From assembly GCA_022773025.1 (NCBI GenBank), contig JALEZF010000044.1:1-47697 (forward strand): a DNA stretch of 47,697 nt, in the 5' to 3' direction. Position 1 is the stretch's first letter, and every line of letters starts with the position of its first letter. Below are positions 37,482 through 46,569 of the stretch, piece after piece. The notes under the pieces were generated by a model. That model saw nothing but the letters and a program-made list of their open reading frames with translations. It made no database searches and was not told the origin of the DNA. The DNA is from Clostridium sp. Lineage in GTDB: Bacteria > Bacillota > Clostridia > Clostridiales > Clostridiaceae. A program made the position numbers and the translations under genes.

Positions 37482-37574
37482 CTCATAAGGGAGTAACTTA
37501 CAGAATTGCATTCTGTTACATTGCCAACACACGATGTATTCATCTGGTTTTGTATGAAATAGTAAGACTTATGT
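37482..37574 (+). promoter_or_regulatory. yybP-ykoY (Mn2+) riboswitch
   Basis: The conserved 5' element AAGGGAGTAAC and 3' element AGTAAGACTTATG are closed by P1 (CATAAG with CTTATG). Between them lie a CAGAATTGCATTCTG hairpin and a second arm with CCAACACACGAT and ATCTGG. This is the layout of the yybP-ykoY manganese-sensing class. The 3' strand of P1 is also the 5' arm of the terminator that follows, so metal binding should release transcription. Confidence 0.88.
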
Positions 37575-37610
37575 ATAACGCGGACAAGTTATACATAAGT
37601 CTTTTATTTA
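37564..37610 (+). terminator. Riboswitch-controlled terminator before the P-type ATPase
   Basis: A perfect 16-bp stem (37564-37579 with about 37588-37603) followed by TTATTTAT. Its 5' arm contains AAGACTTATG, which is shared with aptamer helix P1. The two structures exclude each other. Confidence 0.88.
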
Positions 37611-37669
37611 TATATACATAATTCAACAAAATATTTTTAGCTTATGAAAGACAAGAAAGGAGTTTAACA

Positions 37670-40285
37670 ATGTGGTTTTCAAAAACATCCAATGACATTA
37701 TTCAACAATTAAACACAAATCTTAATGAAGGATTATCCTCAGAGGAAGCAGCAAAACGCTTAAGTGAATTTGGTGCTAATAAATTAAAAGCAAAGCCAAA
37801 AAAGACAATTATACAGCTTTTCTTTGCTCAAATAAACGATATATTAATCTATATTCTTTTAGGAGCTGCAGTACTTTCTGCTATTATGAAGGATTATAAC
37901 GAAGCAGTCATAATTCTTATTGTAGTATTTATAAACGCTGTAGTTGGAGTTGTTCAAGAATCTAAAGCTGAAAAGGCTTTAGAAGCTTTAAAAAAGCTGT
38001 CTACCCCTAAAGCTGTAGTTAAAAGAGATGGTGAATTAAAGGAAATACCATCAGAAGAGGTAGTTCCTGGCGACATCATAATATTAGATGCTGGAAGATA
38101 TATTCCTGCAGACCTTAGACTTATTGAAACAGCTAATTTAAAAGTCGAGGAATCTGCCCTAACCGGTGAATCTGTGCCTTCTGAAAAAGATGGAAGTAAA
38201 ACTTTTGAAGATGGTGAAGTTCCTCTAGGAGATCAAATTAATATGGCATTCTCCTCTACTTTAGTAACCTATGGAAGAGGTATAGGTATTGTTGTAGAAA
38301 CTGGTATGAATACTCAAATAGGTAAAATTGCCAAGATGCTTGATGACACAGAAAATGAAATGACACCTCTTCAAAAGAAACTAGCTGAACTTGGAAAGTA
38401 TTTAGGTATAGGTGCTATAGCTATATGTGTAATAATGTTTGTAGTCGGTATACTTCAAGGACAAGAGATCTTTGATATGCTCTTAACAGCTATAAGTCTT
38501 GCAGTTGCTGCAATTCCTGAAGGTCTAGCTGCTATAGTTGCCATCGTTCTTGCTATGGGAGTTCAAAGAATGATTAAAGAAAATGCTATAGTAAGAAAGC
38601 TTCCAGCAGTAGAAACCTTAGGTGCTGTTAATGTAGTATGTTCAGATAAAACTGGAACACTTACTCAAAATAAAATGACAGTAACTAAATTTTATAGCAA
38701 TTCTCAGTTGAAGACTATAGATGAATTGGATATAAATAATCCTTCTGAAAGATTACTTCTTGAAGATTTAGTTTTATGTAATGATGCTACTTATTCTGAG
38801 GCTTCTCAAACAGGTGACCCTACTGAAATAGCTTTATTAGTAGCTGGTGCAAAATATGATCTTATTAAAGAAGCTCTTCAGACAAATCATGCAAGATGTA
38901 ACGAAGCACCTTTTGATTCAGACAGAAAGCTTATGTCTACAGTAAATTATTATGGCGACAATTCCTATAGAGTCTACACTAAAGGTGCTATAGACAATAT
39001 CTTAAAGATATGTAAGGGCGCTTATGTAAACGGCGAAATAGTTCCTATGACAGAAGCTCTTGAGGAAGAAATCATGAAATCATCCAATGCAATGTCTGAT
39101 GAAGCTTTAAGAGTTTTAGGAGCTGCTTATAAGGAAGTTTCCTCATCTTCTGGAACTGTAGATGATTTTGAAAAAGACCTTATATTTGTAGGACTTGTTG
39201 GAATGATAGACCCTCCAAGACTAGAGGTTAAGGATTCTATAAACCTATGCAAACACGCTGGAATAAAAACTATAATGATAACTGGTGACCATAAAAAGAC
39301 CGCTTTTGCCATAGCAAAAGAACTTAATATAGCAGAAAATGAAGAGCAAACTATTTCTGGTTCAGAATTAGACAAGCTTTCTGAAGATGAATTATCTAAT
39401 AAGATAGATGATTTAAGGGTATTTGCTAGAGTTTCTCCTGAACACAAGGTTAAAATAGTAAAAGCCTTTAAGTCAAAGGGAAATATAGTATCAATGACCG
39501 GTGATGGTGTAAATGATGCTCCATCATTGAAAACAGCTGACATAGGTGTTGCAATGGGTATTACTGGAACAGACGTTGCCAAAGGTGCTGCTGATATGGT
39601 TCTTACAGATGACAACTTCTCTACTATTGTATCTGCTATAGAAGAAGGTAGAAATATTTTCAGTAATATTAAAAAGTCAATCATCTTCCTACTTTCTTGT
39701 AACCTTGGAGAAATATTTGCATTATTTATCGCTATACTACTAGGCTGGGATGCTCCACTTAGACCAATTCATATATTATGGGTAAATCTTATAACAGACA
39801 CACTACCTGCATTATCTCTTGGAGTTGACCCTGGTGACAAAAATGTAATGGATAATAAACCTAGAGATCCAAAGGAAAGCTTATTTAAGCATGAAGGCGT
39901 ATTTATGGTTGTTAATGGTATATTCATAGGTGCTTTAACACTACTTGCTTATCAAATAGGATTGCATAAATATGGCAGTGTAGTACATGCTCAGACAATG
40001 GCTTTCGTTGTCTTAAGTGTTTCTCAATTATTCCATGCACTAAACTTAAGACATCCTAAGAAGTCAATATTCCAAGTTGGATTATTCACTAACAAATATT
40101 TGATATTCTCAATTATAATTGGTATATTCCTACAAGACATAATAATAACTGTACCTTTCCTACGCTCAGTATTTGACGTATTCGACTTAACTATGAATGA
40201 CTGGATGATAGTTTCATTGTTTGCCATAGCACCACTTATCTTAAACGAAGTTGCAAAAATATTTAAGAGAAGAAAAGATGCTTAA
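37670..40285 (+). CDS. P-type cation ATPase, Ca2+/Mn2+ (PMR1/SERCA-like) type
   Basis: An 871-residue P2-type ATPase for exporting divalent cations. Visible are TGES at 165-168 (actuator), PEGL at 283-286 in helix 4, the phosphorylated Asp326 in SDKTGT, GDGVNDAP in the P domain, SCNLGE in helix 5 and WVNLITDTLPA in helix 6. The Asn/Glu in helix 5 and Asn/Thr/Asp in helix 6 are the Ca2+-site residues of SERCA, and PMR1-like pumps also carry Mn2+. Control by a manganese riboswitch argues that Mn2+ efflux is the main job here. The start follows AAGGAG. It ends in a bidirectional terminator. Confidence 0.95.
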   Translation: MWFSKTSNDIIQQLNTNLNEGLSSEEAAKRLSEFGANKLKAKPKKTIIQLFFAQINDILIYILLGAAVLSAIMKDYNEAVIILIVVFINAVVGVVQESKAEKALEALKKLSTPKAVVKRDGELKEIPSEEVVPGDIIILDAGRYIPADLRLIETANLKVEESALTGESVPSEKDGSKTFEDGEVPLGDQINMAFSSTLVTYGRGIGIVVETGMNTQIGKIAKMLDDTENEMTPLQKKLAELGKYLGIGAIAICVIMFVVGILQGQEIFDMLLTAISLAVAAIPEGLAAIVAIVLAMGVQRMIKENAIVRKLPAVETLGAVNVVCSDKTGTLTQNKMTVTKFYSNSQLKTIDELDINNPSERLLLEDLVLCNDATYSEASQTGDPTEIALLVAGAKYDLIKEALQTNHARCNEAPFDSDRKLMSTVNYYGDNSYRVYTKGAIDNILKICKGAYVNGEIVPMTEALEEEIMKSSNAMSDEALRVLGAAYKEVSSSSGTVDDFEKDLIFVGLVGMIDPPRLEVKDSINLCKHAGIKTIMITGDHKKTAFAIAKELNIAENEEQTISGSELDKLSEDELSNKIDDLRVFARVSPEHKVKIVKAFKSKGNIVSMTGDGVNDAPSLKTADIGVAMGITGTDVAKGAADMVLTDDNFSTIVSAIEEGRNIFSNIKKSIIFLLSCNLGEIFALFIAILLGWDAPLRPIHILWVNLITDTLPALSLGVDPGDKNVMDNKPRDPKESLFKHEGVFMVVNGIFIGALTLLAYQIGLHKYGSVVHAQTMAFVVLSVSQLFHALNLRHPKKSIFQVGLFTNKYLIFSIIIGIFLQDIIITVPFLRSVFDVFDLTMNDWMIVSLFAIAPLILNEVAKIFKRRKDA

Positions 40286-40328
40286 ACAATCAAATTAACT
40301 ATCTAAATATGATTTTAGAGCAAAGATT

Positions 40329-40367
40329 AAACCACAGGATATTCAAAGAATCCTGTGGTTTTTTTAT
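40329..40367. terminator. Bidirectional terminator after the ATPase gene
   Basis: AACCACAGGAT and ATCCTGTGGTT form an 11-bp stem with a 9-base loop, followed by TTTTTTATA on the plus strand and TTTAATCTTT on the minus strand. The convergent methionine sulfoxide reductase gene ends 65 bases away. Confidence 0.85.
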
Positions 40368-40431
40368 ATTTAAAAGTTTAAAAATCCTTATAATATTAGT
40401 AATTAAAATCTTGTTTCTTCAAACTTTAATT

Positions 40432-40914
40432 TTATATGTATTTTTCTATCTTCGTCACTAACTTAACTAAATACTGCTCTTCTAGTTGGCTAAATCTATT
40501 AAAAATCGGACTATCTATATCTAAAACGCCTATTATTTTATCATCCTTAAGTATTGGAATTACTATCTCGGAATTTGAAGCACCATCACAGGCTATATGC
40601 CCAGGAAATTCATGAACATTTTCTATTCTCATAACCTGTCTCTTTAATGCGGCAGTTCCACAAACACCTTTTCCTATTTCTATTCTGTTGCATGCTGGAA
40701 GTCCTTGAAATGGTCCTAAGACTAAAGTTTCATCTTTCATAAGATAAAATCCTACCCAGTTGCAATCAGCTACAGTCACATTTATTATGGCAGATATATT
40801 AGATAAATTAGCTATAAAGTCCTTTTCAGAACTAAGCTGCCCTTCTGCCATAGTAACCATGTACTTTAGTTTATCTTCTCTTGATAAGTTCTTTATAAAA
40901 TCTACTTTTACCAT
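40432..40914 (-). CDS. msrC: Free methionine-(R)-sulfoxide reductase (GAF domain)
   Basis: A 160-residue single GAF-domain protein. Its three cysteines at 75, 85 and 109 (LPACNR, GVCGTAA, HIACD) have the same 10- and 24-residue spacing as catalytic Cys84, Cys94 and Cys118 of the E. coli enzyme, so it should reduce free methionine-R-sulfoxide. I chose ATG 40914 because GGGGG lies 6 bases upstream; ATGs at 40920 and 40950 have worse or no sites. It is last in a minus-strand series of four genes. The role fits repair after oxygen exposure in an anaerobe. Confidence 0.9.
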   Translation of the reverse strand: MVKVDFIKNLSREDKLKYMVTMAEGQLSSEKDFIANLSNISAIINVTVADCNWVGFYLMKDETLVLGPFQGLPACNRIEIGKGVCGTAALKRQVMRIENVHEFPGHIACDGASNSEIVIPILKDDKIIGVLDIDSPIFNRFSQLEEQYLVKLVTKIEKYI

Positions 40915-40958
40915 ATTCATCCCCCAAAACAAGTTGCAATCTAATATCAATATTAACT

Positions 40959-41783
40959 TTATTTAAATTCAGTAATTATTTGAATCTTCATGGCACGGTC
41001 TGTACTTCTCTTCACTATTATATTTCCATTTTTATCACTTCTATATATAGTTGCTCCGCTATTTTCTATGTTTTTCATAGCTTTCTCACCTGGGCTTTCA
41101 TATCCATCAGAAGTTATAACAGCCACAGCTGGTTTTACAATTTCTATAAACTTTTCAGTGCTACTGGTGTCAAGACCATGGTGAGGTACCTTTAGCACAT
41201 CATATCTAGAAAGTGTCATATTCTCTAAGATGTCCCTCTCTTCTTCTGCTTCCATATCCCCTGCAAAGAGATAGCTTATTCCATCTATTTCACCGCTGAT
41301 TACAATAGAATTATTGTTTTCTATTGTATCATGAGGTTTATTAGGACCTATGGCTTTAAGAAACACATCTCCAGATTTTATATTCCATCCTTTTTTTATA
41401 AAACTCACTTCAACTCCAATACTTTTTAGACTTTCTTGAAGTTCGTACTTATATTTATTTTCATGAGGTGACATATAGACTCTTTTTACATCTAAAGCTT
41501 TGCATATCCCCACTACATCGCCTCTATGGTCATCGTGATAATGGGTTATTATTATACCATCTATTTTATTTATATTGTTCTTCTTAAGATAAGATAATAT
41601 ATATCCCCTACAATAGGACCATCCACAATCAATAAGGTAATTAGAGCTGTCACCTTCAATTATGATAGCATCACTTTGAATTGTATTTAAAAAATGTACC
41701 TTTGATTCTTTTTCTATACAATAGGTTTTTAAAGGAGTACTAAAAAGAATTAAAATCATAAGTATGCTAATTAGTTTTTTCAT
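40959..41783 (-). CDS. Secreted metallo-beta-lactamase-fold hydrolase (ComEC C-terminal-like)
   Basis: A 274-residue protein with an N-terminal signal peptide (hydrophobic 3-16, likely cleavage around 20-24) and an MBL domain. The zinc motif HYHDDH is at 81-86, with LFAGDMEAEEE and KVPHHGLDTSS further on. This order is that of the MBL domain found at the C-terminus of ComEC DNA-uptake channels and in stand-alone secreted relatives. In ComEC that domain is thought to degrade the non-transforming strand; a nuclease role here is inference. No comEC or comEA is nearby. There is no proper lipobox before Cys22. It lies 44 bases upstream of msrC in the same direction. Confidence 0.85.
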   Translation of the reverse strand: MKKLISILMILILFSTPLKTYCIEKESKVHFLNTIQSDAIIIEGDSSNYLIDCGWSYCRGYILSYLKKNNINKIDGIIITHYHDDHRGDVVGICKALDVKRVYMSPHENKYKYELQESLKSIGVEVSFIKKGWNIKSGDVFLKAIGPNKPHDTIENNNSIVISGEIDGISYLFAGDMEAEEERDILENMTLSRYDVLKVPHHGLDTSSTEKFIEIVKPAVAVITSDGYESPGEKAMKNIENSGATIYRSDKNGNIIVKRSTDRAMKIQIITEFK

Positions 41784-41848
41784 AAAATCACCTCATATAT
41801 TTTTGTTTAGCTTCTTTCATGAGCGTTGATTTTATGCAGTTTTGAAGA

Positions 41849-42688
41849 TTATTTTAATCTAGTACCTTCTTTATCTTGAGTTATAAGTCCTGCTTTCATA
41901 AGACCACCTAAAGCCATCTTAAAATAGTTTTTAGATGTATTAAACACCTTTCTTATGTCCTCAGCCTTACTCTTGTCGTTATAAACCATGTATCCATCAT
42001 TGGACTTTAGGTAATCAAGGATTTTCTCTTGAAGCACTTCTTTTTCATCTAGCTTCTTGCCTCTAGGGGTAAGTCCAACTCTTCCATCTTCATAAGTTCT
42101 CTTTATTCTAAGTTGAAGTTCCTCTCCTATATGGACAAAGGTAAAGTACTCATTTTTTAATACTATTCCTTTGTATTTGTTATCTACTGCAACTTCTAAA
42201 GTATTATTTGTCTGAAGACCATAAACAACTGCCTTTACTTCGTCTCCTATAACTGGGTTTTCCATATAAGAAAGCTTCTCATCAACATTTGTTGTAGCTG
42301 CAAGTCTTCCTGTCATGTCTAAGTATACATAAAACAGATACTTTCTTCCTTCATGAAGTCTGTAAAGCTGCTCTCTTTGTGGAACAAACAAATCTCTTTC
42401 AAGACCAAAATTTACAAAAGCACCTATCTTAGTTACAGCTACCACTTCAAGATAAGCTAAGTCACCTACTTTTGCTAATGGCTTTTTTAAGGTAGCTACA
42501 AGCCTATCTTCTGAATCTCTATAGATAAATACAGTTACCATATCATCTATTTCAATTTTTTCTCCTAAGGTATTATTATTTGGAAGAAGTATATCATCAC
42601 TGGTGTTATCAGTTCCACCATGAAGGTAATATCCAAAATCCGCCTTTCTCACAACTTTAAGTGTATTAAAATCTCCTATTTTTATCAT
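41849..42688 (-). CDS. cvfB: S1-like RNA-binding protein, CvfB/YitL family
   Basis: A 279-residue cytoplasmic protein of tandem S1-type OB folds (about 1-62, 67-135 and 140-210) and a C-terminal winged helix (about 218-279). The second S1 domain has VTKIGAFVNFGLERDLFVP and the family motif QREQLYRLHEGRKY. CvfB homologues in staphylococci influence virulence gene expression and bind RNA; the direct targets are not clear. It starts behind AGGAGG, 8 bases after the gamma-carbonic anhydrase-like gene. No clear terminator lies between it and the following MBL gene. Confidence 0.9.
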   Translation of the reverse strand: MIKIGDFNTLKVVRKADFGYYLHGGTDNTSDDILLPNNNTLGEKIEIDDMVTVFIYRDSEDRLVATLKKPLAKVGDLAYLEVVAVTKIGAFVNFGLERDLFVPQREQLYRLHEGRKYLFYVYLDMTGRLAATTNVDEKLSYMENPVIGDEVKAVVYGLQTNNTLEVAVDNKYKGIVLKNEYFTFVHIGEELQLRIKRTYEDGRVGLTPRGKKLDEKEVLQEKILDYLKSNDGYMVYNDKSKAEDIRKVFNTSKNYFKMALGGLMKAGLITQDKEGTRLK

Positions 42689-42696
42689 AGTTCCTC

Positions 42697-43200
42697 CTAT
42701 TTATACTTTTTAGCTAACTTTATATAATTGTCAGCTGATTTTTCTAAGTCCTTTTTCTCTTCTTCACTAAGTTCTCTAATAACTCTGGCTGGCGATCCTA
42801 CACATAGTACTCCTGAAGGTATTTTCTTTCCTGGTGTCACTACTGATCCTGCACCTATAAGGGTATAATCCCCAATTTCTGCTCCATCTAATACTATAGC
42901 TCCCATACCTATAAGAGAATAGTTTCCTATTTTGCACGCGTGGATTATAGCTCCATGTCCTATAGTAACATTATTGCCTATTTCAACAGGAAAATCACCA
43001 TCAGTTATGTGCACTACACAATTATCTTGAATATTTGTATTGTATCCTATTTCTATTGGCATACCATCACTTCTTAAAACAGCACCAAACCATATATTAA
43101 CATTTTCACCCAAAGTAACGTCACCTATTATGTCTGCACTTTCTGCCACAAAAACACTTTTGGGTATAACTGGTACCTTATGATCAAATTCATATATCAT
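42697..43200 (-). CDS. Gamma-carbonic anhydrase-like hexapeptide protein
   Basis: A left-handed beta-helix protein of 167 residues with hexapeptide repeats from about 12 to 130 and a C-terminal helix. The three zinc-ligand histidines of the family are at 64 (VVHITD), 82 (IGHG) and 87 (IIHACKIG). Carbonic anhydrase activity is uncertain for the YrdA/PaaY-type group, so the name describes the fold. I chose the ATG at 43200 because GGAG lies 9 bases upstream and homologues start with a similar sequence; a start at 43233 would add 11 residues. It is the first gene of the run with cvfB. Confidence 0.9.
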   Translation of the reverse strand: MIYEFDHKVPVIPKSVFVAESADIIGDVTLGENVNIWFGAVLRSDGMPIEIGYNTNIQDNCVVHITDGDFPVEIGNNVTIGHGAIIHACKIGNYSLIGMGAIVLDGAEIGDYTLIGAGSVVTPGKKIPSGVLCVGSPARVIRELSEEEKKDLEKSADNYIKLAKKYK

Positions 43201-43396
43201 CTTCCACGTCTCCTCTTTTTTTACTATTAACATCTATAAGTTTATCATAAAATCAACTATTATACCTAAAATTTTTTATATATTGCGTATGTTGCTTTAT
43301 TCTAAAGAAAAACTTAAATTTACTAAACAAAATGAAAATATTAATAGTTTTTACCCCATTGCGTTCCCATTAAAATTCTTATATAATAATTTTAGC

Positions 43397-43443
43397 CAAC
43401 TACATATTGTATCCATTTTTAAATCGACTACTATATATTGTTT
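43397..43443 (+). promoter_or_regulatory. Two NrdR-box-like sites upstream of nrdJ
   Basis: CAACTACATATTGTAT (43397-43412) and CTACTATATATTGTTT (43428-43443) resemble the NrdR box (roughly ACACTATATATTGTGT), with 12 and 13 of 16 positions matching by eye. They are 31 bp apart start to start, three helical turns, which is the usual in-phase arrangement of paired NrdR boxes. The second lies just before the likely -35 region. Repression of nrdJ by NrdR is therefore expected; nrdR itself is not in the window. Confidence 0.6.
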
Positions 43444-43468
43444 TGGTAGTCATATTTATTGTTTAATA

Positions 43469-43474
43469 TATAAT
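43469..43474 (+). promoter_or_regulatory. Probable -10 element of nrdJ
   Basis: TATAAT at 43469-43474, 18 bases before the nrdJ ATG. The -35 region is weak (GTAGTC, or TTGGTA with a 20-base spacer). The expected start lies inside the ribosome binding site region, so an earlier start in the AT-rich stretch is also possible. Confidence 0.3.
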
Positions 43475-43491
43475 TTTACGGGGGTGTGTCC

Positions 43492-46400
43492 ATGACACTT
43501 ATAAAAAAGTTATTAACTAGATATTACACTAAAGAATTAGAAAAAGATAAAAACAAAACCGTATATGATTTATTTGATTGGAAAAAAGTCGATGTATCTT
43601 TAGTAGATTATAAAAGCGGTAAAGTTTTAGTAGATATGAAGGATTTAGAATTTCCTTCTCATTATTCTCAAAATGCCTGTGATATTATAGCCTCTAAATA
43701 CTTTAGAAAAGCTGGAATTCCAAATGAATTAGGATATGAAAATAGCATGAAGCAAGTTGCTCACAGGATGGTTAATTTTTGGAAGGAATCACTTATAGAT
43801 GAAAAGCTTATAAGTACAGAAGAAGAAGCTGAAATCTTCTATGATGAAATGGTATATGCTTTACTAAATCAAATGTATGCCCCAAATTCTCCTCAATGGT
43901 TTAACACAGGTTTAAAGCTTTCCTACGGAATAAGCGGAGATCCTCAAGGCAGCTACTACTACGATGCCAAAGATGGTGTTGTTAAAGAAAGTTTGGATTC
44001 CTATACTAGAACTCAAGCTTCTGCCTGTTTTATCCTCTCTATAGAAGATAAGCTTTTAGGAAAACATTCTTTATCAGAGCAATATGTCACTGAAACTAGA
44101 CTTTTCAAAGGTGGTTCTGGTACAGGAACAAACTTCTCTTCAATAAGAGCTGAAGGAGAAAAGCTTTCAGGCGGCGGAGTTTCTTCTGGACTTATGAGCT
44201 TTTTAAAGGGCTTTGATAGAAATGCAGGAGCTATAAAATCTGGCGGAACTACTAGAAGAGCTGCCAAAATGGTATGTCTTGATATAGATCATCCAGAAAT
44301 AGAAGATTTTATAACTTGGAAGGCTAAGGAAGAGGATAAAGTCCGTGCTCTTGTGAAAATGGGTTATGATGGCGATTTTAACGGAGAAGCTTATGCTACA
44401 GTATCAGGCCAAAACAGCAACAACTCTCTAAGAATTTCTGATGAATTTATGACTAAGGTTGATAATTTATCTGAAGATCCTCTTAGCACAATAGAGCTAA
44501 AAGGACGAATAGATTCTTCTGTTAATAGAGATATCTCTGTAGAAAAACTTTGGAATGATATAAATGAATCTGCGTGGAAATGCGCTGATCCTGCTCCACA
44601 GTTTTCAGATACCTTTAATGCATGGCATACATGCCCTGCTGGAGAAGATGGAGATGTAAATGCTCATCACAATAAGCTTAATTCAACTAATCCTTGCGGA
44701 GAATATGCCTTTTTAGATGATACCTCTTGCAATCTTAGCTCTATAAATATATTTAAATTTTATGATAAAGACACAAAGAATTTTGATATAGAGGGATATC
44801 TTCACGTAATTGGATTAAATCAATTAATGCTGGAAGCCTCCGTAAACTGGGGCCAATTTCCAACTGAAGACATAGCAAGAAAAACATATATGTTTAGAAC
44901 TACAGGATTAGGCCTTGCTAATATAGCTTCATTATTCATGGTTATGGGACTTCCTTATGACTCTGAAGAAGCTAGAACTCTTGCAGCTTCACTTACTGGA
45001 ATACTTACAGGATATTCTTACTATGTATCTTCTTTAATGGCGAAGACCATAGGTACTTTCGAAAAGTATCCTTTAAATAAAGAATATATGCTAAAAGTTA
45101 TAAGAAATCACTCAAGGGTTGCCGGAGCAATAGACTCTGATTATGAAGGCCTTAATTACACTCCATTAAAGGTCAATCATGAAATCTTATCAGATCTTAA
45201 TTTAAATGGATTAAGTTCTACCTTAAAAGATGTATGGTCATCAGCTCTTGAATGTGGTGAAAAGCACGGATATAGAAATGCTCAAGTTTCTGTAATAGCT
45301 CCTACTGGCACTATATCCTTTGCCATGGACTGTGGTGCTACATCTATAGAACCATTTTTCAGCCACATGGTATACAAAAAACTTGCAGGTGGTGGGTTTA
45401 TGACTTTAACTAATCCTGTAATAGAAGATTCCCTAAAAACTTTAGGCTATAGTGATTCAGAAGTAAGCGACATCCTTAATTATATAACGAGAAAAGAGCT
45501 TGTTAATGAAGATGGCTTTGAATATGAGAAAATAATTGATGGAAAAATAGAGGGTGCACCTCACCTTAAAGAACATCATATTGCTATATTTGATACTGCA
45601 AATACCTGTGGAAGTGGAAAAAGATATATAAGTCCTGAAGGCCATGTAAAGATGGTAGCAGCTATAACTCCTTTAATTTCAGGTGCAATATCAAAAACAG
45701 TAAATCTTCCAGGTACTGCAACAGTAGAGGACTTCAAAAATATAATTATAGAATCTTGGAAACTTGGCGTTAAGGGTATTTCATTATATAGAGACGGTTC
45801 TAAATTTAGCCAGCCTCTTAATACATCTTTATCTACTGACACCAAGATAAACCTTGAAGATTTGTCTTATGCCGAATTATTAGAGAAATCTAAAGAAATG
45901 CAGCGTATTCAATCGCAAATTGCTAAGCGTCAAAAACCATTTGGAATAAGATGTGGAACCACACATCCTGCTCAAATAGAGGATGTTAAGATATACACCA
46001 CTGTAAACAGGAATGATGAAGGTGAAATCTGTGAGATTTATATAACTACTGATAGAGAAGGTACTATTATAATGGGACTTTTAAATTCCCTATCAAAGTC
46101 AATATCAGTTATGCTTCAATACCATGTTCCTGCTGCTGATATAGCTGCTATGCTTAGAGGTCAAAAATACGAGCCTTATGGTTTCGTTCAAAAGCATCCT
46201 TATATAAAATATGTTTCTTCAATTTCTGATTTAATAAGTAAAATCATAGATATTGAACTTGGAGATTTTACAAGATGCCAGGTAAAACCATCTTTAGAAC
46301 CTTCTAAAGCTGTAGCTTCTGATTTGTCAAAAAATAATGAAGCTACAATAACTAAAGACAGTGTAAAGCAAAATGAATCTCATAATGTAACAGGTGAAAG

Positions 46401-46503
46401 AGTTTACGGAAGCACCTGCCCTACATGTTCTAGCACGAGAATGGTTCGAAATGGTACTTGCAAAGTATGCCTTGATTGTGGCTCAACAACCGGATGTAGT
46501 TAA
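43492..46503 (+). CDS. nrdJ: Adenosylcobalamin-dependent (class II) ribonucleotide reductase
   Basis: NrdJ reduces ribonucleotides to deoxyribonucleotides with a B12-generated thiyl radical and needs no oxygen. The protein has about 1003 residues from the ATG at 43492 (GGGGGTG upstream). The redox pair C179 (SACFIL) and C413 (DTSCNLS) and the radical site N400/C402/E404 (NPCGE) are in place. A glycine-rich substrate loop GGSGTGTNFSS is near 207. A TSCPD-type domain spans about 815-925, with RCGTTHPAQ replacing the signature itself. The C-terminus ends in a four-cysteine zinc ribbon (CPTC, CKVCLDC) with a final cysteine for thioredoxin exchange. No cobalamin riboswitch is seen; NrdR-like boxes precede it. 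Confidence 0.97.
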   Translation: MTLIKKLLTRYYTKELEKDKNKTVYDLFDWKKVDVSLVDYKSGKVLVDMKDLEFPSHYSQNACDIIASKYFRKAGIPNELGYENSMKQVAHRMVNFWKESLIDEKLISTEEEAEIFYDEMVYALLNQMYAPNSPQWFNTGLKLSYGISGDPQGSYYYDAKDGVVKESLDSYTRTQASACFILSIEDKLLGKHSLSEQYVTETRLFKGGSGTGTNFSSIRAEGEKLSGGGVSSGLMSFLKGFDRNAGAIKSGGTTRRAAKMVCLDIDHPEIEDFITWKAKEEDKVRALVKMGYDGDFNGEAYATVSGQNSNNSLRISDEFMTKVDNLSEDPLSTIELKGRIDSSVNRDISVEKLWNDINESAWKCADPAPQFSDTFNAWHTCPAGEDGDVNAHHNKLNSTNPCGEYAFLDDTSCNLSSINIFKFYDKDTKNFDIEGYLHVIGLNQLMLEASVNWGQFPTEDIARKTYMFRTTGLGLANIASLFMVMGLPYDSEEARTLAASLTGILTGYSYYVSSLMAKTIGTFEKYPLNKEYMLKVIRNHSRVAGAIDSDYEGLNYTPLKVNHEILSDLNLNGLSSTLKDVWSSALECGEKHGYRNAQVSVIAPTGTISFAMDCGATSIEPFFSHMVYKKLAGGGFMTLTNPVIEDSLKTLGYSDSEVSDILNYITRKELVNEDGFEYEKIIDGKIEGAPHLKEHHIAIFDTANTCGSGKRYISPEGHVKMVAAITPLISGAISKTVNLPGTATVEDFKNIIIESWKLGVKGISLYRDGSKFSQPLNTSLSTDTKINLEDLSYAELLEKSKEMQRIQSQIAKRQKPFGIRCGTTHPAQIEDVKIYTTVNRNDEGEICEIYITTDREGTIIMGLLNSLSKSISVMLQYHVPAADIAAMLRGQKYEPYGFVQKHPYIKYVSSISDLISKIIDIELGDFTRCQVKPSLEPSKAVASDLSKNNEATITKDSVKQNESHNVTGERVYGSTCPTCSSTRMVRNGTCKVCLDCGSTTGCS

Positions 46504-46511
46504 AAAATAAA

Positions 46512-46562
46512 ATTAGGTCAATGACGTGAAGCCTAACCCTTCACGTCATTGACCTTTTCTTT
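46512..46562. terminator. Bidirectional terminator after nrdJ
   Basis: A perfect 17-bp stem (AGGTCAATGACGTGAAG with its complement, 46515-46555) with a 7-base loop. T-rich tails occur on both strands. It separates nrdJ from the convergent TPR gene. Confidence 0.9.
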
Positions 46563-46569
46563 TTATAGA

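Noticed and set aside
37430..37621. Plus-strand open frame of 63 codons before the P-type ATPase
   Set aside because: It covers the promoter -10, the manganese riboswitch and its terminator; conserved RNA features explain the sequence.
39127..39684. Minus-strand open frame of 185 codons inside the P-type ATPase gene
   Set aside because: It is the complement of the P domain of a clear ATPase gene and has low-complexity Ser/Ile-rich composition typical of shadow frames.
43234..43491. Possible cobalamin riboswitch before nrdJ
   Set aside because: No B12-box-like AGCCACTG element or matching stems; the region is AT-rich with NrdR-like boxes instead.
43283..43495. Plus-strand open frame of 70 codons before nrdJ
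   Set aside because: No Shine-Dalgarno site; it spans the NrdR-like boxes and the nrdJ promoter and has no domain-like pattern.
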